Positions 51,025 to 62,210 of a DNA stretch of 64,000 bases are shown here, in pieces. Within the stretch, counting starts at the first letter, position 1; every line of letters starts with the position of its first letter. The notes beneath the pieces are model-generated. The model searched no databases. It was given only the letters and a program-made list of their open reading frames with translations, and was not told the DNA's origin. The position numbers were made by a program, and so were the translations under genes. This stretch comes from HK1 sp965202735 (GTDB taxonomy: Bacteria; Pseudomonadota; Gammaproteobacteria; HK1): assembly GCA_965202735.1 (NCBI GenBank), contig OZ241844.1, positions 2,418,001 to 2,482,000 on the forward strand, given 5' to 3'.

Positions 51025-52422
51025 TCAGGACGTGGTCGAGGAAAGCGCGTGCAGCGCGCTTCGATCCAGAAGCCGCCGGTCGACCCGCAGCCAGGCGATC
51101 CGCTCTTCGACCACGACGACCGCCTCGATCACCCCGGGCACCGCGAGGAGCCGCGCCGTCAGCGCGTCCACCGAATCACGCTCGACGGCGCCGATGGACA
51201 GTTGCTCGACGCTGAGCCGCCGGGGCTCGCGCAGCCCGAGCGCGATCAGCACCCACCCGGCGCACAGCCCCGCGCCGGCCGCGAGCGCCGCGCGCTCGCC
51301 GCCGGCGCCGAGGAGCCAGCCGCCGAGGACCCCTCCCGCGAACGCTCCCAGGTACTGCAACGTCGAGTACACGCCGAGCGCCGCGCCCCGCGCGCGCATC
51401 GGAGCGACCCTCGACACCATCGCCGGCAGGCTCGCCTCCAGGGTATTGAACCCGGTGAAGTAGACGATCAGGAATGCCATGAGCACGACACCGCCGGCCG
51501 ATGCCCCCGCGAGCCCCGCGAGCGCCAGGCCGAGCAGCACGATGCCGAGCAGCATGACGACCCGGGAGCGGTTGGCGCGGTCGGCGACGACGATGAGGGG
51601 CACGGTGAAGACGACCGAGGCGAGGAGCACGCCGACGTAGACCTTCCAGTGATCGGCGACGTCGATCCCGGCGCGGTCGCGCAGCGCGATCGGCAGCGCG
51701 ACGAACGTGGCCACCATGACCGCGTGCAGGATGAAGATCCCGGCGTGAAGCCGCAGCATCTGCCCGTCCCGCAGCGCGGCGCCCAGCCCGGCGAGAGCGG
51801 GCCCGCCGCGGGCCGTCATGCGCGGAGGCGCCGGGACCCCGAGGTAGAGCAGGGCGATGGCCAGGGCGGCCAGGGCCGCGGTCGCCCAGAACAGGCCGGA
51901 GACGCCCGCGATCTCCACGATCACGGGACCGAGGACCAGCGCGAGCGCGAACGCGGCGCCGATGCTCGCGCCGATGACCGCCATCACCCGGGTCCGGTGC
52001 GTCTCGCCGGTGAGATCGCTCGCCAGCGCCATCACCGCCGCCGCCACCGCGCCCATGCCCTGCAGCGCGCGCCCGGCGACGATTCCCCAGATGTCGTCCG
52101 CGAGCGCCGCCACCACGCTGCCGAGCGCGAAGACGAGGAGCCCGGCCGCGATGACCGGCCGGCGCCCCAGACGATCGGAGAGGACTCCGAACGGCACCTG
52201 GAACATCCCCTGGGTGAGCCCGTAGACGCCGATGGCGACGCCGACGAGCAGCGGCGTGTGCCCCGCGTACTCGTGGGCGTGGACGCTGAACACCGGCAGG
52301 AACATGAACAGCCCGAGCATGCGCAGCGAGAAGATGCCCGAGAGCGCGGCGACGGCGCGCCGCTCGAGCTGCGGCAACGGGGCGGGTGATGCGTCGGCCG
52401 GCGACGGTCCGGAACGGTGCAC
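51025..52422 (-). CDS. MFS transporter, YajR-like with C-terminal cytoplasmic domain
   Basis: The 465-residue protein has 12 membrane segments, MFS motif A in the first half (GVLSDRLGRRPVI) and the early YajR-like stretch FSLRMLGLFMFLPVFSVHAH. After the last membrane segment an 80-residue soluble tail (LSVEQLSIGAVERD to the end) folds like the ferredoxin-like YAM domain of YajR. It is a drug:proton or metabolite efflux protein of unknown substrate. Sitting between ssb and uvrA is its usual place in this class. Confidence 0.9.
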   Translation of the reverse strand: MHRSGPSPADASPAPLPQLERRAVAALSGIFSLRMLGLFMFLPVFSVHAHEYAGHTPLLVGVAIGVYGLTQGMFQVPFGVLSDRLGRRPVIAAGLLVFALGSVVAALADDIWGIVAGRALQGMGAVAAAVMALASDLTGETHRTRVMAVIGASIGAAFALALVLGPVIVEIAGVSGLFWATAALAALAIALLYLGVPAPPRMTARGGPALAGLGAALRDGQMLRLHAGIFILHAVMVATFVALPIALRDRAGIDVADHWKVYVGVLLASVVFTVPLIVVADRANRSRVVMLLGIVLLGLALAGLAGASAGGVVLMAFLIVYFTGFNTLEASLPAMVSRVAPMRARGAALGVYSTLQYLGAFAGGVLGGWLLGAGGERAALAAGAGLCAGWVLIALGLREPRRLSVEQLSIGAVERDSVDALTARLLAVPGVIEAVVVVEERIAWLRVDRRLLDRSALHALSSTTS

Positions 52423-52481
52423 TGGCGAGGCTGCTCCTCAGACCGGCATGGCCTGCTCGAAGTCACCCCGCTTCCGCCGCA

Positions 52482-52599
52482 GCAATTCCCGCCAGGCGGG
52501 AACATGCCCTCGAAATCCCCCCGGCGGGCCGCCCTGGTGGCCGGAATCGTGCCGGAATCCCATCGCGGCACGGCCTCTCCGGGCGCTGGCGGGAATCGC
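52482..52599 (+). repeat. Dispersed repeat A, copy 8
   Basis: Starts GCAATTCCCGCCAGGCGGGA and ends GGCGGGAATCGC. It lies 59 bases beyond the MFS start codon, in the space shared with uvrA. Confidence 0.93.
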
Positions 52600-52734
52600 C
52601 GCTTCCGCCAGGCTCCCGCCGCGGCGTACCGCCGGCAGACGCGTACTCCCCGCACCCCTCGTCCACGAGTCCGCGATGAGGGTCGGCTCGGCCGCGCACG
52701 CCCGAGGCGTTCAGGGAGCCCGGGAGCCCAGGAG

Positions 52735-52850
52735 CATTCGAAAGCCGCAGCCCCCGGCCGCCCGACCGGGATATCGCACGGTGGCCGGCGGTCTTTCGGC
52801 ATCGAAGGCCCGTTTCGAGCGTCTGACGAGCCGCTCGCCACGACTTCCGG
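52735..52850 (-). repeat. Dispersed repeat B, copy 3 (inverted)
   Basis: Reading the minus strand gives CCGGAAGTCGTGGCGAGCGG through GTGCGATATCCCGG to GGCTTTCGAATG, nearly the same as copy 1. It lies 135 bases from repeat A copy 8, upstream of uvrA. Confidence 0.9.
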
Positions 52851-52878
52851 AGCGCCCCGCCCGGGAGCCCGGGTGACT

Positions 52879-52908
52879 TTGCTTCGCGGGCGGGGCGGAA
52901 CGTAACAT
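52879..52908 (+). promoter_or_regulatory. Possible uvrA promoter
   Basis: TTGCTT (52879-52884) and TAACAT (52903-52908) are spaced 18 bases, 58 bases before the uvrA start. No LexA box of the CTGT-N8-ACAG kind was seen between the dispersed repeat and the gene. Confidence 0.4.
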
Positions 52909-52965
52909 AGCCGATTGGCTCTCCCTCCGTCCAAGCGCGCGCCGCCCGAGGCCGCCCGACACTTC

Positions 52966-55810
<2,845 letters not shown>

Positions 55811-55830
<20 letters not shown>

Positions 55831-55960
55831 GGCGGCCCGCCGGCCGGTCATGCCGCGCGGGGCCTCGACGCAGGCGGCCCGTTCGCGCGGGTGAAGCGGC
55901 CCGATGGCCGGTCATGCCGCGCGGGCCTCGACGCAGGCGGCGCGTTCGCGCGGTTGAGGC
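55811..55960. repeat. 63-bp tandem repeat at the uvrA 3' end
   Basis: Units with GTTCGCGCGGGTGAAGCGGC and GGCCGGTCATGCCGCGCGG start at 55811, 55875 and 55938. The first copy supplies the last codons and stop of uvrA. Confidence 0.85.
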
Positions 55961-55999
55961 CCGCTGCGCGCGGCCGGAACCAGCACGGGAGACAGCGAG

Positions 56000-56932
56000 A
56001 TGTCGGCACTCATCTGCGGCTCGGTCGCCTACGACACCATCATGGTGTTCCACGACCGGTTCCGGAACCACATCCTGCCGGATCGGATCCACGTGCTGAG
56101 CGTCTCGTTCCAGGTGCCCCAGCTCCGGCGCGAGTTCGGCGGCTGCGCGGGCAACATCGCCTACAACCTGAAGCTCCTCGGCGCCGACCCCCTGCCCATG
56201 GCGACGGTCGGAAAGGACTTCGACCCGTACTCGCAGTGGATGGACGAGTGCGGGATCGACCACCGGCACGTGACCCGCATCGACACCGAGTACACCGCCC
56301 AGGCGTTCATCACCACCGATCTGGACGACAACCAGATCACCGCGTTCCACCCGGGCGCGATGAACAGCTCCCATCTCAACGACGTGCGCGACGCGCCGGG
56401 CGTGACGATCGGCATCGTCGCTCCGGACGGGCGGGAGGGGATGGTCGAGCACGCCGCCCGGCTCGCCGAGTGCGGCATTCCCTTCATCTTCGACCCGGGG
56501 CAGGGACTGCCGCTGTTCGACGGCGACGACCTGCGCCGCTTCATCGGCCTCGCGACCTGGCTGACCGTCAACGACTACGAGTGGGAGGTGCTCCGCGAAC
56601 GCACGGGGCTCGACGCGGCGGCGGTGGCCTCGAACGTCGAAGCCCTGATCGTGACCCGCGGCGCCCGGGGGTCCGTCGTGCACACCCGCGACCGCACCAT
56701 CGAGGTCCCGCCCGCCCGCGCCGCCGATACCGTGGACCCGACGGGCTGCGGCGACGCGTACCGGGCCGGGCTCCTCCACGGGCTCTCCAGCGACATGGAC
56801 TGGGAGACCACCGGGCGTCTCGCCTCGCTGATGGGCGCGCTCAAGATCGAGCAGCCCGGCACCCAGAACCACCGCTGCTCCCGCGCCGACATCGAGCACC
56901 GCTTCCGCGAGTCGTTCGGGCGGAGCCTGTGA
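56000..56932 (+). CDS. PfkB-family carbohydrate/nucleoside kinase
   Basis: The 310-residue protein has the ribokinase fold: MSALICGSVAYDTIMVFHDR at the N-terminus, GGCAGNIAYNLKLLGADPLP (PfkB signature 1 region), and the ATP/anion-hole signature DPTGCGDAYRAGLLHGL near residue 248. Family members phosphorylate adenosine, ribose or other sugars; the N-terminal FRNHILPDRIHVLSVSFQVP recalls bacterial adenosine-kinase-like proteins. Substrate not determined. It stands alone between uvrA and a convergent acyl-CoA dehydrogenase gene. Confidence 0.9.
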   Translation: MSALICGSVAYDTIMVFHDRFRNHILPDRIHVLSVSFQVPQLRREFGGCAGNIAYNLKLLGADPLPMATVGKDFDPYSQWMDECGIDHRHVTRIDTEYTAQAFITTDLDDNQITAFHPGAMNSSHLNDVRDAPGVTIGIVAPDGREGMVEHAARLAECGIPFIFDPGQGLPLFDGDDLRRFIGLATWLTVNDYEWEVLRERTGLDAAAVASNVEALIVTRGARGSVVHTRDRTIEVPPARAADTVDPTGCGDAYRAGLLHGLSSDMDWETTGRLASLMGALKIEQPGTQNHRCSRADIEHRFRESFGRSL

Positions 56933-57107
56933 CACGCGGGCCATGCCGAGCCGTGGCGCCGGGCACGGTCGTCAGCGGGACCGGGCGGGACGCAACGGGC
57001 GCCCCGGGCCGGGTCGGATCGGGATCGGACGTCGTGGACGCGCGCGGCCGGGTCGCGATGAGCCCGGCGGGCCGGCGCCGCTCCTTCGCGCACCTCGGCC
57101 GCGCGCG

Positions 57108-58295
57108 TCAGGGACTCGCGCGCGCCTCCTTCGCGATGCGCTTCGCGATCGCCCAGCGGTGCACCTCGCTGGGACCGTCGTAGATCCGGAACGGACGGAC
57201 CTCGCGCCAGAGCCGCTCGACCAGGGTGTCGGTGGTGATCCCCATTCCTCCGAGGGTCTGCATGCACCGGTCGATGACCCGGAACACCGCCTCCGAGCAG
57301 AACACCTTGGCCATCGACGACTCCTGGCGCGCCTGCCCGCCCCGGTCGAGCACCCACGCCGCCTGCCAGATGACGAGCCGCGCGAGGTGCATGTCGAGCG
57401 CGTTGTCGGCGAGCATGAACCCGACCCCTTCGTGCTCGGCGAGCGGCTTGCCGAACGCCTCGCGCCGCACCGCGTACCCGCAGGCGATGTCGTGCGCCCG
57501 CTTCGCCGCCCCGAGCCACCGCATGCAGTGGGTGAGCCGCGCCGGCGCGAGCCGCACCTGGGCGTAGCGGTAGCCCTCGCCGATCTCGCCGAGCACCTGG
57601 TCCGAGGTCACTCTGAGGTCGTTGAGCCGCAGCTCGTAGTGCCCCCCGGCGAAGCTCGACTCCAGGGTCTCCTGCCGGCGCACCGCCTCGATGGCGGGGT
57701 CGTCGTTGTCGACGAGGAACATCGTCGCGCCGAGTCCGCGCTCGATGCGCTCGGAGGTGCGGGCCATGACGATGTTGAGCTTCGCCCCGTCGTAGCCGGT
57801 GATGAACCACTTGCGGCCGCTGATGACCCAGTGGTTGCCGTCGGGGCGGGCGGTGGTGGCGAGCATGCCGGGGTCCGACCCCGCGCCGCCCGGCTCGGTC
57901 ATGGAGAAGCAGGAGCGGATTTCGCCGGCGGCGAGCGGGCGCAGCCACTGCTCCTTCTGGGCGTCGCTCGCGACGACTTCCAGCAGGTGCATGTTGCCCT
58001 CGTCGGGCGCGGCGCAGTTCAGCGCCTGGGGTCCCAGCAGCGAGTACCCCGCGGCCTCGAACACCACCGCCATCGAGCGCATGTCGAGCCCGAGGCCGCC
58101 CCAGCCCTCGCCGACCTGCGGAGCGAGCAGCCCCGCCTCCTTCGCCTTCGCCATCAGCTCGCGCCTGAGCGAGTCGGCGAGGCCGTGCGCGCCCTCGCGC
58201 GGGTCTCCCTCGTACGGAATGACCACGTCGCGGACGAAGGATTCGACGCGCGCCCTGAGCGCTTCGAGCTCGGGGGCGAGGCTGAAATCGATCAC
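57108..58295 (-). CDS. Acyl-CoA dehydrogenase
   Basis: The 395-residue flavoprotein has the N-terminal helical domain (IDFSLAPELEALRARVESFV), the FAD/substrate loop CFSMTEPGGAGSDPG with WFITGYDGAKLN, the C-terminal RREAFGKPLAEHEGVGFMLA and the closing RIYDGPSEVHRWAIAKRIAK. The last motif resembles ACAD10/11-type dehydrogenases acting on longer or unusual acyl chains. The GTG start at 58295 follows AGGAGAC. No other beta-oxidation gene is adjacent; the 174 bases between it and the PfkB gene are empty. Confidence 0.92.
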   Translation of the reverse strand: MIDFSLAPELEALRARVESFVRDVVIPYEGDPREGAHGLADSLRRELMAKAKEAGLLAPQVGEGWGGLGLDMRSMAVVFEAAGYSLLGPQALNCAAPDEGNMHLLEVVASDAQKEQWLRPLAAGEIRSCFSMTEPGGAGSDPGMLATTARPDGNHWVISGRKWFITGYDGAKLNIVMARTSERIERGLGATMFLVDNDDPAIEAVRRQETLESSFAGGHYELRLNDLRVTSDQVLGEIGEGYRYAQVRLAPARLTHCMRWLGAAKRAHDIACGYAVRREAFGKPLAEHEGVGFMLADNALDMHLARLVIWQAAWVLDRGGQARQESSMAKVFCSEAVFRVIDRCMQTLGGMGITTDTLVERLWREVRPFRIYDGPSEVHRWAIAKRIAKEARASP

Positions 58296-58412
58296 GGATC
58301 GTCTCCTGGATTGCCGGGGCGGCCGCCCCGATACTCCCCTGGGACGCTGACGAGAGCTCCCTTGCCACGGGTCGAGCGTACCATTCCGCAACAGAAGCCC
58401 CCCGCATTCTCC

Positions 58413-58693
58413 CCTCTCCCCCCGGAAGAGGGGCCGGGGGTGAGGGTGCGGCGATGATTCGGTCCCCTCACCCCAAACCCCTCTCCCGGGGGGAGAGGGG
58501 CTTCTTTCGGACCAGGGGCATCCCGCCTTTGCGAACCGAGCGCACGATGCCCTCCTCCCCAGGGTCTCCCGGAACCGGAAACCAGGGCTCTGGCCAACCG
58601 GACGTACACCCTTCCCGACGACGGGAGGCGCCTCGGTTCGACTTTATTCCTCAACACGACACAACGGTCCCGGAGTCAAACTGAGACACTACC
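58413..58693. repeat. Dispersed repeat C, copy 2 (281 bp)
   Basis: Same element as 46100-46379 in the same orientation. It lies between the acyl-CoA dehydrogenase start and the helicase operon, and ends 39 bases before the possible TATAAT promoter box. Both copies end with GAGACACTACC, like a transposon tip, but no inverted partner is seen at the left end. Confidence 0.9.
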
Positions 58694-58731
58694 CACCCGT
58701 AGCGCCATTTCGGGCGACAGCGAGGCGTTCG

Positions 58732-58737
58732 TATAAT
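58732..58737 (+). promoter_or_regulatory. Possible -10 box of the drmD operon
   Basis: A perfect TATAAT lies 37 bases before the small leader frame and 153 before drmD. The best -35 at 17 bases is TTCGGG, which is weak, so an activator or another sigma factor may be needed. Confidence 0.45.
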
Positions 58738-58773
58738 TGGCGCGCTCCCCGATGGCGAGTGGAACGGACGATC

Positions 58774-58893
58774 ATGGCGCACGTGTACGGCAGCAAGGTA
58801 CGGCGCGCGATCCGCCGATTCCCGGAAGATGTCGGCATCGCCATGGAAAGATGCGCCGCAATCGAGGCGCGGGCGAACGGACCGGCTGCATGA
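58774..58893 (+). CDS. Possible 39-residue leader frame ahead of drmD
   Basis: An ATG at 58774 opens 39 codons (MAHVYGSKVRRAIRRFPEDV and on) and ends in a TGA that overlaps the drmD start as ATGA. Composition is protein-like and the overlap implies coupling, but the ribosome site is weak and no family is recognised. Confidence 0.35.
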   Translation: MAHVYGSKVRRAIRRFPEDVGIAMERCAAIEARANGPAA

Positions 58894-61800
58894 TGGCGTT
58901 GTCGCCCGAGCCCGGCCGCATCGCTCTCGTCCGGCAACGCCGGTATCTCGTGGAGAATGTGACCGCATCCCCTTCGCCCGGCGAAGCAACGCTGGTCGAT
59001 CTGTCCTGCCTTGATGACGACGCCCAGGGCGAGCCGCTTTCCGTGCTGTGGGAGCACGAGCTCGACGCGCGCGTACTCGAAGACGACGGCTGGTCCGCGG
59101 TCGCCGAGAAGGGCTTCGACGAGCCGGCGCTGTTCGCCGCCTGGCTCCGCACGCTGTCGTGGAGCTGCGTGACCGCGACCGACCCGAACCTCTTCCAGGC
59201 GCCGTTCCGAGCCGGTGTCCGCATCGACGCATACCAGCTCGACCCGCTGCGCAAGGCGCTCAGGCTGCCGCGCGTCAACCTGTTCATCGCCGACGACGTC
59301 GGGCTCGGCAAGACCATCGAAGCCGGACTCATTGCCCGCGAGCTCCTCCTGCGGCGGCGGATCGACCGGATCGTCGTGGCCTGCCCGCCCGCGATGCTCG
59401 ATCAGTGGCAGGACGAGATGGAGGCCCGTTTCGGTCTCGCGTTCGTCATCCTGGACCGCGGGTACGTGACCCGGATGCGCCGCGAGCGGGGCTTCTCGGT
59501 CAACCCGTGGAACACGCACTCGCGCTTCCTGATCTCGCACCGCCTGCTCGTCGACGAAGCCTGGGCCGCGGGTCTGCGCGACTGGCTCGGCGAGTTCGCG
59601 CCACAGACGCTGCTGATCTTCGACGAGGCGCACCACGCCGCGCCCGCGAGCGGTGCGCGTTACGCGATCGATTCGCAGATCACGCGCGCAATGCGCGAGC
59701 TCGCACCGCGTTTCGAGCATCGCCTGTTCCTCTCGGCGACCCCGCACAACGGTCATTCGAACAGCTTCTCCGCGCTGCTCGAAATTCTCGACCCGCAGCG
59801 CTTCTGCCGCGGGGTCCGCGTGCTCAAGGGACAGCTCGACGAAGTACTGGTCCGGCGGCTCAAGTCCGACATCCGGGCGCTCGAAGGCGGGTTTCCGAAG
59901 CGGACCGTGGTCCCCGTCGAAATAGACGGGCTGCCGCCGGATGCCCCCGAGCTGGTGCTGCCGCGGATGCTCGATACCTATCGACTCGAGCGGGAGAAGA
60001 GGCTCGGCAAGGAACCGAAGTCGCAGCAGGCGGCCGGCGCGCTGGTGATCGGCGGGCTGCAGAAGCGGCTGCTGTCGTCCGTCGACGCCTTTGCCCGGAC
60101 GCTCTCGGTGCATCGCAAGAGTGTGGAGCGCATGCTGGAGAAGGCTTCGGCGGCCGCGTCCATGCCGGAAGCGCTGCGCGCCGATCTCGAACGATTGACC
60201 GTCGGCGTCGACTCCGGCGCGGAGGGTGCGTTCGACGCCCCCGAGCCGGAGACCGACGCCGAGAGCGAAGCCGGGCCGCCCGAAGATGCGGAATCCTCCG
60301 ACCCGTCCGAGCTCGAGCTGGCGGATCTGATGACGACGGCGACGGCGGCATCGACCGACGGCCGCCGGGTGGAGAAGCGCGAGGCGCTGCGGCGTGAGCT
60401 CGCGCTGGTCGATGCGATGCGCGAGGTGGCCGAGGCGCACCGCTACGGCGCCGACCCGCGCGTGCGCAGGATCGTCGCCTGGATCGACGCCAGCATGTGC
60501 CCGGTGTGCTCGGCGTCGGGCGGTGCGCCCCCGCGATGGAACGACCGCCGCCTGCTCATCTTCACCGAGTACGAGGACACGCGCCGCTGGCTCCAGCGTT
60601 GCCTGGAGGAGGCGATTGCGCATTCCGACCGGGGGCCGGAGCGGATCGGGGTGTTTTCCGGCATGACGTCGCGCGAGCGGCGCGAGGACATCAAGCACGC
60701 GTTCAACACCGAGCCCGGCGATCATCCGCTGCGCATTCTCATTGCGACCGACGCCGCGCGGGAGGGCCTCAATCTCCAGCGCCACTGTCATGACCTGTTT
60801 CATTTCGACCTGCCCTGGAACCCGAGCCGCCTCGACCAGCGCAACGGCCGGATCGACCGCAAGCTCCAGCCCGCCGACGAGGTGTCCTGCCGGTACTTCG
60901 TGTTCGTGCAGCGGCCCGAGGACCGCGTGCTGCGCGTGCTGGTCGACAAGGTCGAACGCATACGGGAGGAGCTCGGCAGCGTCGCGAAGGTCCTCGAAGG
61001 GCGCATCGCCCACGCCATCGGCGCGCAGGGCCTGCGCCGCGACGGGCTCGACGAGCTCGCGTCACGGGTCCGGGACATGTCGGCGGGGGAGCGACGGCAA
61101 GCCGTCGAGGAAGAGCTGGAAGACGCACGGCGTCGCCAGGACCGGCTGCGCGACGATGTCGATGGCCTGCGCAGCCGGCTGGAACGCTCGCGCATCCGGA
61201 TCGGCCTGTCCGCCCCGCGGCTCCGCCAGACCCTGTCGATGAGCCTCGGGCTCGCCGGCGCCCCCGGCATTGCCGCGCTGGACCCCGATGACCGGCGGGA
61301 GGCCGACACCCCGCGCCGGTTCGCCTTCCCCGCCGGACACGATGCCCTCGCGCGCGACCCGGGCTGGGTCGCCGCCCTCGATACCTTGCGCGCACGCCGG
61401 CGGCGGGGCGAGCGCCCCGCCGAATGGCGCCGCCGGGCGCCCGTCCGGCCGGTGGCTTTCGAGGACCCGGGCCGGCTCGGCGAGAACGCCGTGCAGCTTC
61501 ATCTCGAGCACCGGGTGGTCCGGCGCCTGCTGGGCCGGTTCACCGCACAGGGACTGATCCACCACGATCTGTCCAAGGCGTGCCTGACGGCAGCGTCCGA
61601 GACGGTCCCGCGCGTCGTGCTGCTCGGCCGGCTTGCCGTGTACGGCCCGGGCGCCGCGCGCCTGCACGAGGAGATCGTGCCGGTGACCGCACGCTGGAGC
61701 GACCCCGATCGCAGGCGCAACGCGCTCGCGCCCTACGGCCGGGCGGGCGAGCGGACGGCGCTGGCCTCGCTGCAGGATGCACTCGACGAGGCGGGGCGAA

Positions 61801-62204
61801 ACAGCGTTCCGGAGCGGGTGCGGACACGTCTCGCGGGCTCGGCGTCCGCCGACATCGCGGATCTCCTGCCCCACCTGGAGCGCCGCGCATCCGAACATGC
61901 CGAGCAGGCGAAGAGGCTGCTCGCCGAACGGGCGGAGGCCGAACAGCGCAGCATGATCGAGCTGCTCGAGCGCCAGCGAAAACGGATCGCCGAAGCGGCC
62001 GGCAGGGACGACCGGCAACTGACGATCGACTTCGACGATGCGGAGAGGCGGCAACGCGAAGCCGACCGCCGCGCCTGGAGCCGGCGCCTCGAAGCCATCG
62101 GGAAGGAGCTCGAAACCGAGCCGCGCCGGATCGCGGACACCTACGGCGTGCGCGCGGTCCGCATCGATCCCCTCGGCCTCGTCTATCTCTGGCCGAGAAC
62201 GTGA
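58890..62204 (+). CDS. drmD: SNF2-type helicase, DISARM DrmD-like
   Basis: The 1,104-residue protein is an SNF2/SF2 helicase: Walker A DDVGLGKTIEAG near residue 138, Walker B IFDEAHH near 243, motif III FLSATPHNGHSNSF near 282, the helicase C domain LLIFTEYEDTRRWLQ near 555, and TDAAREGLNLQ with QRNGRIDRK at about 620-655. An acidic insertion splits the two RecA domains, and a long coiled-coil C-terminus (RLLAERAEAEQRSMIELLER) follows. The next gene is an Eco57I-like methyltransferase, the drmD-drmMI order that opens class 1 DISARM anti-phage operons; drmA, drmB and drmC would lie beyond the window. Starts at 58890 or 58893 are both possible. Confidence 0.72.
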   Translation: MMALSPEPGRIALVRQRRYLVENVTASPSPGEATLVDLSCLDDDAQGEPLSVLWEHELDARVLEDDGWSAVAEKGFDEPALFAAWLRTLSWSCVTATDPNLFQAPFRAGVRIDAYQLDPLRKALRLPRVNLFIADDVGLGKTIEAGLIARELLLRRRIDRIVVACPPAMLDQWQDEMEARFGLAFVILDRGYVTRMRRERGFSVNPWNTHSRFLISHRLLVDEAWAAGLRDWLGEFAPQTLLIFDEAHHAAPASGARYAIDSQITRAMRELAPRFEHRLFLSATPHNGHSNSFSALLEILDPQRFCRGVRVLKGQLDEVLVRRLKSDIRALEGGFPKRTVVPVEIDGLPPDAPELVLPRMLDTYRLEREKRLGKEPKSQQAAGALVIGGLQKRLLSSVDAFARTLSVHRKSVERMLEKASAAASMPEALRADLERLTVGVDSGAEGAFDAPEPETDAESEAGPPEDAESSDPSELELADLMTTATAASTDGRRVEKREALRRELALVDAMREVAEAHRYGADPRVRRIVAWIDASMCPVCSASGGAPPRWNDRRLLIFTEYEDTRRWLQRCLEEAIAHSDRGPERIGVFSGMTSRERREDIKHAFNTEPGDHPLRILIATDAAREGLNLQRHCHDLFHFDLPWNPSRLDQRNGRIDRKLQPADEVSCRYFVFVQRPEDRVLRVLVDKVERIREELGSVAKVLEGRIAHAIGAQGLRRDGLDELASRVRDMSAGERRQAVEEELEDARRRQDRLRDDVDGLRSRLERSRIRIGLSAPRLRQTLSMSLGLAGAPGIAALDPDDRREADTPRRFAFPAGHDALARDPGWVAALDTLRARRRRGERPAEWRRRAPVRPVAFEDPGRLGENAVQLHLEHRVVRRLLGRFTAQGLIHHDLSKACLTAASETVPRVVLLGRLAVYGPGAARLHEEIVPVTARWSDPDRRRNALAPYGRAGERTALASLQDALDEAGRNSVPERVRTRLAGSASADIADLLPHLERRASEHAEQAKRLLAERAEAEQRSMIELLERQRKRIAEAAGRDDRQLTIDFDDAERRQREADRRAWSRRLEAIGKELETEPRRIADTYGVRAVRIDPLGLVYLWPRT

Positions 62205-62210
62205 CAGGCC

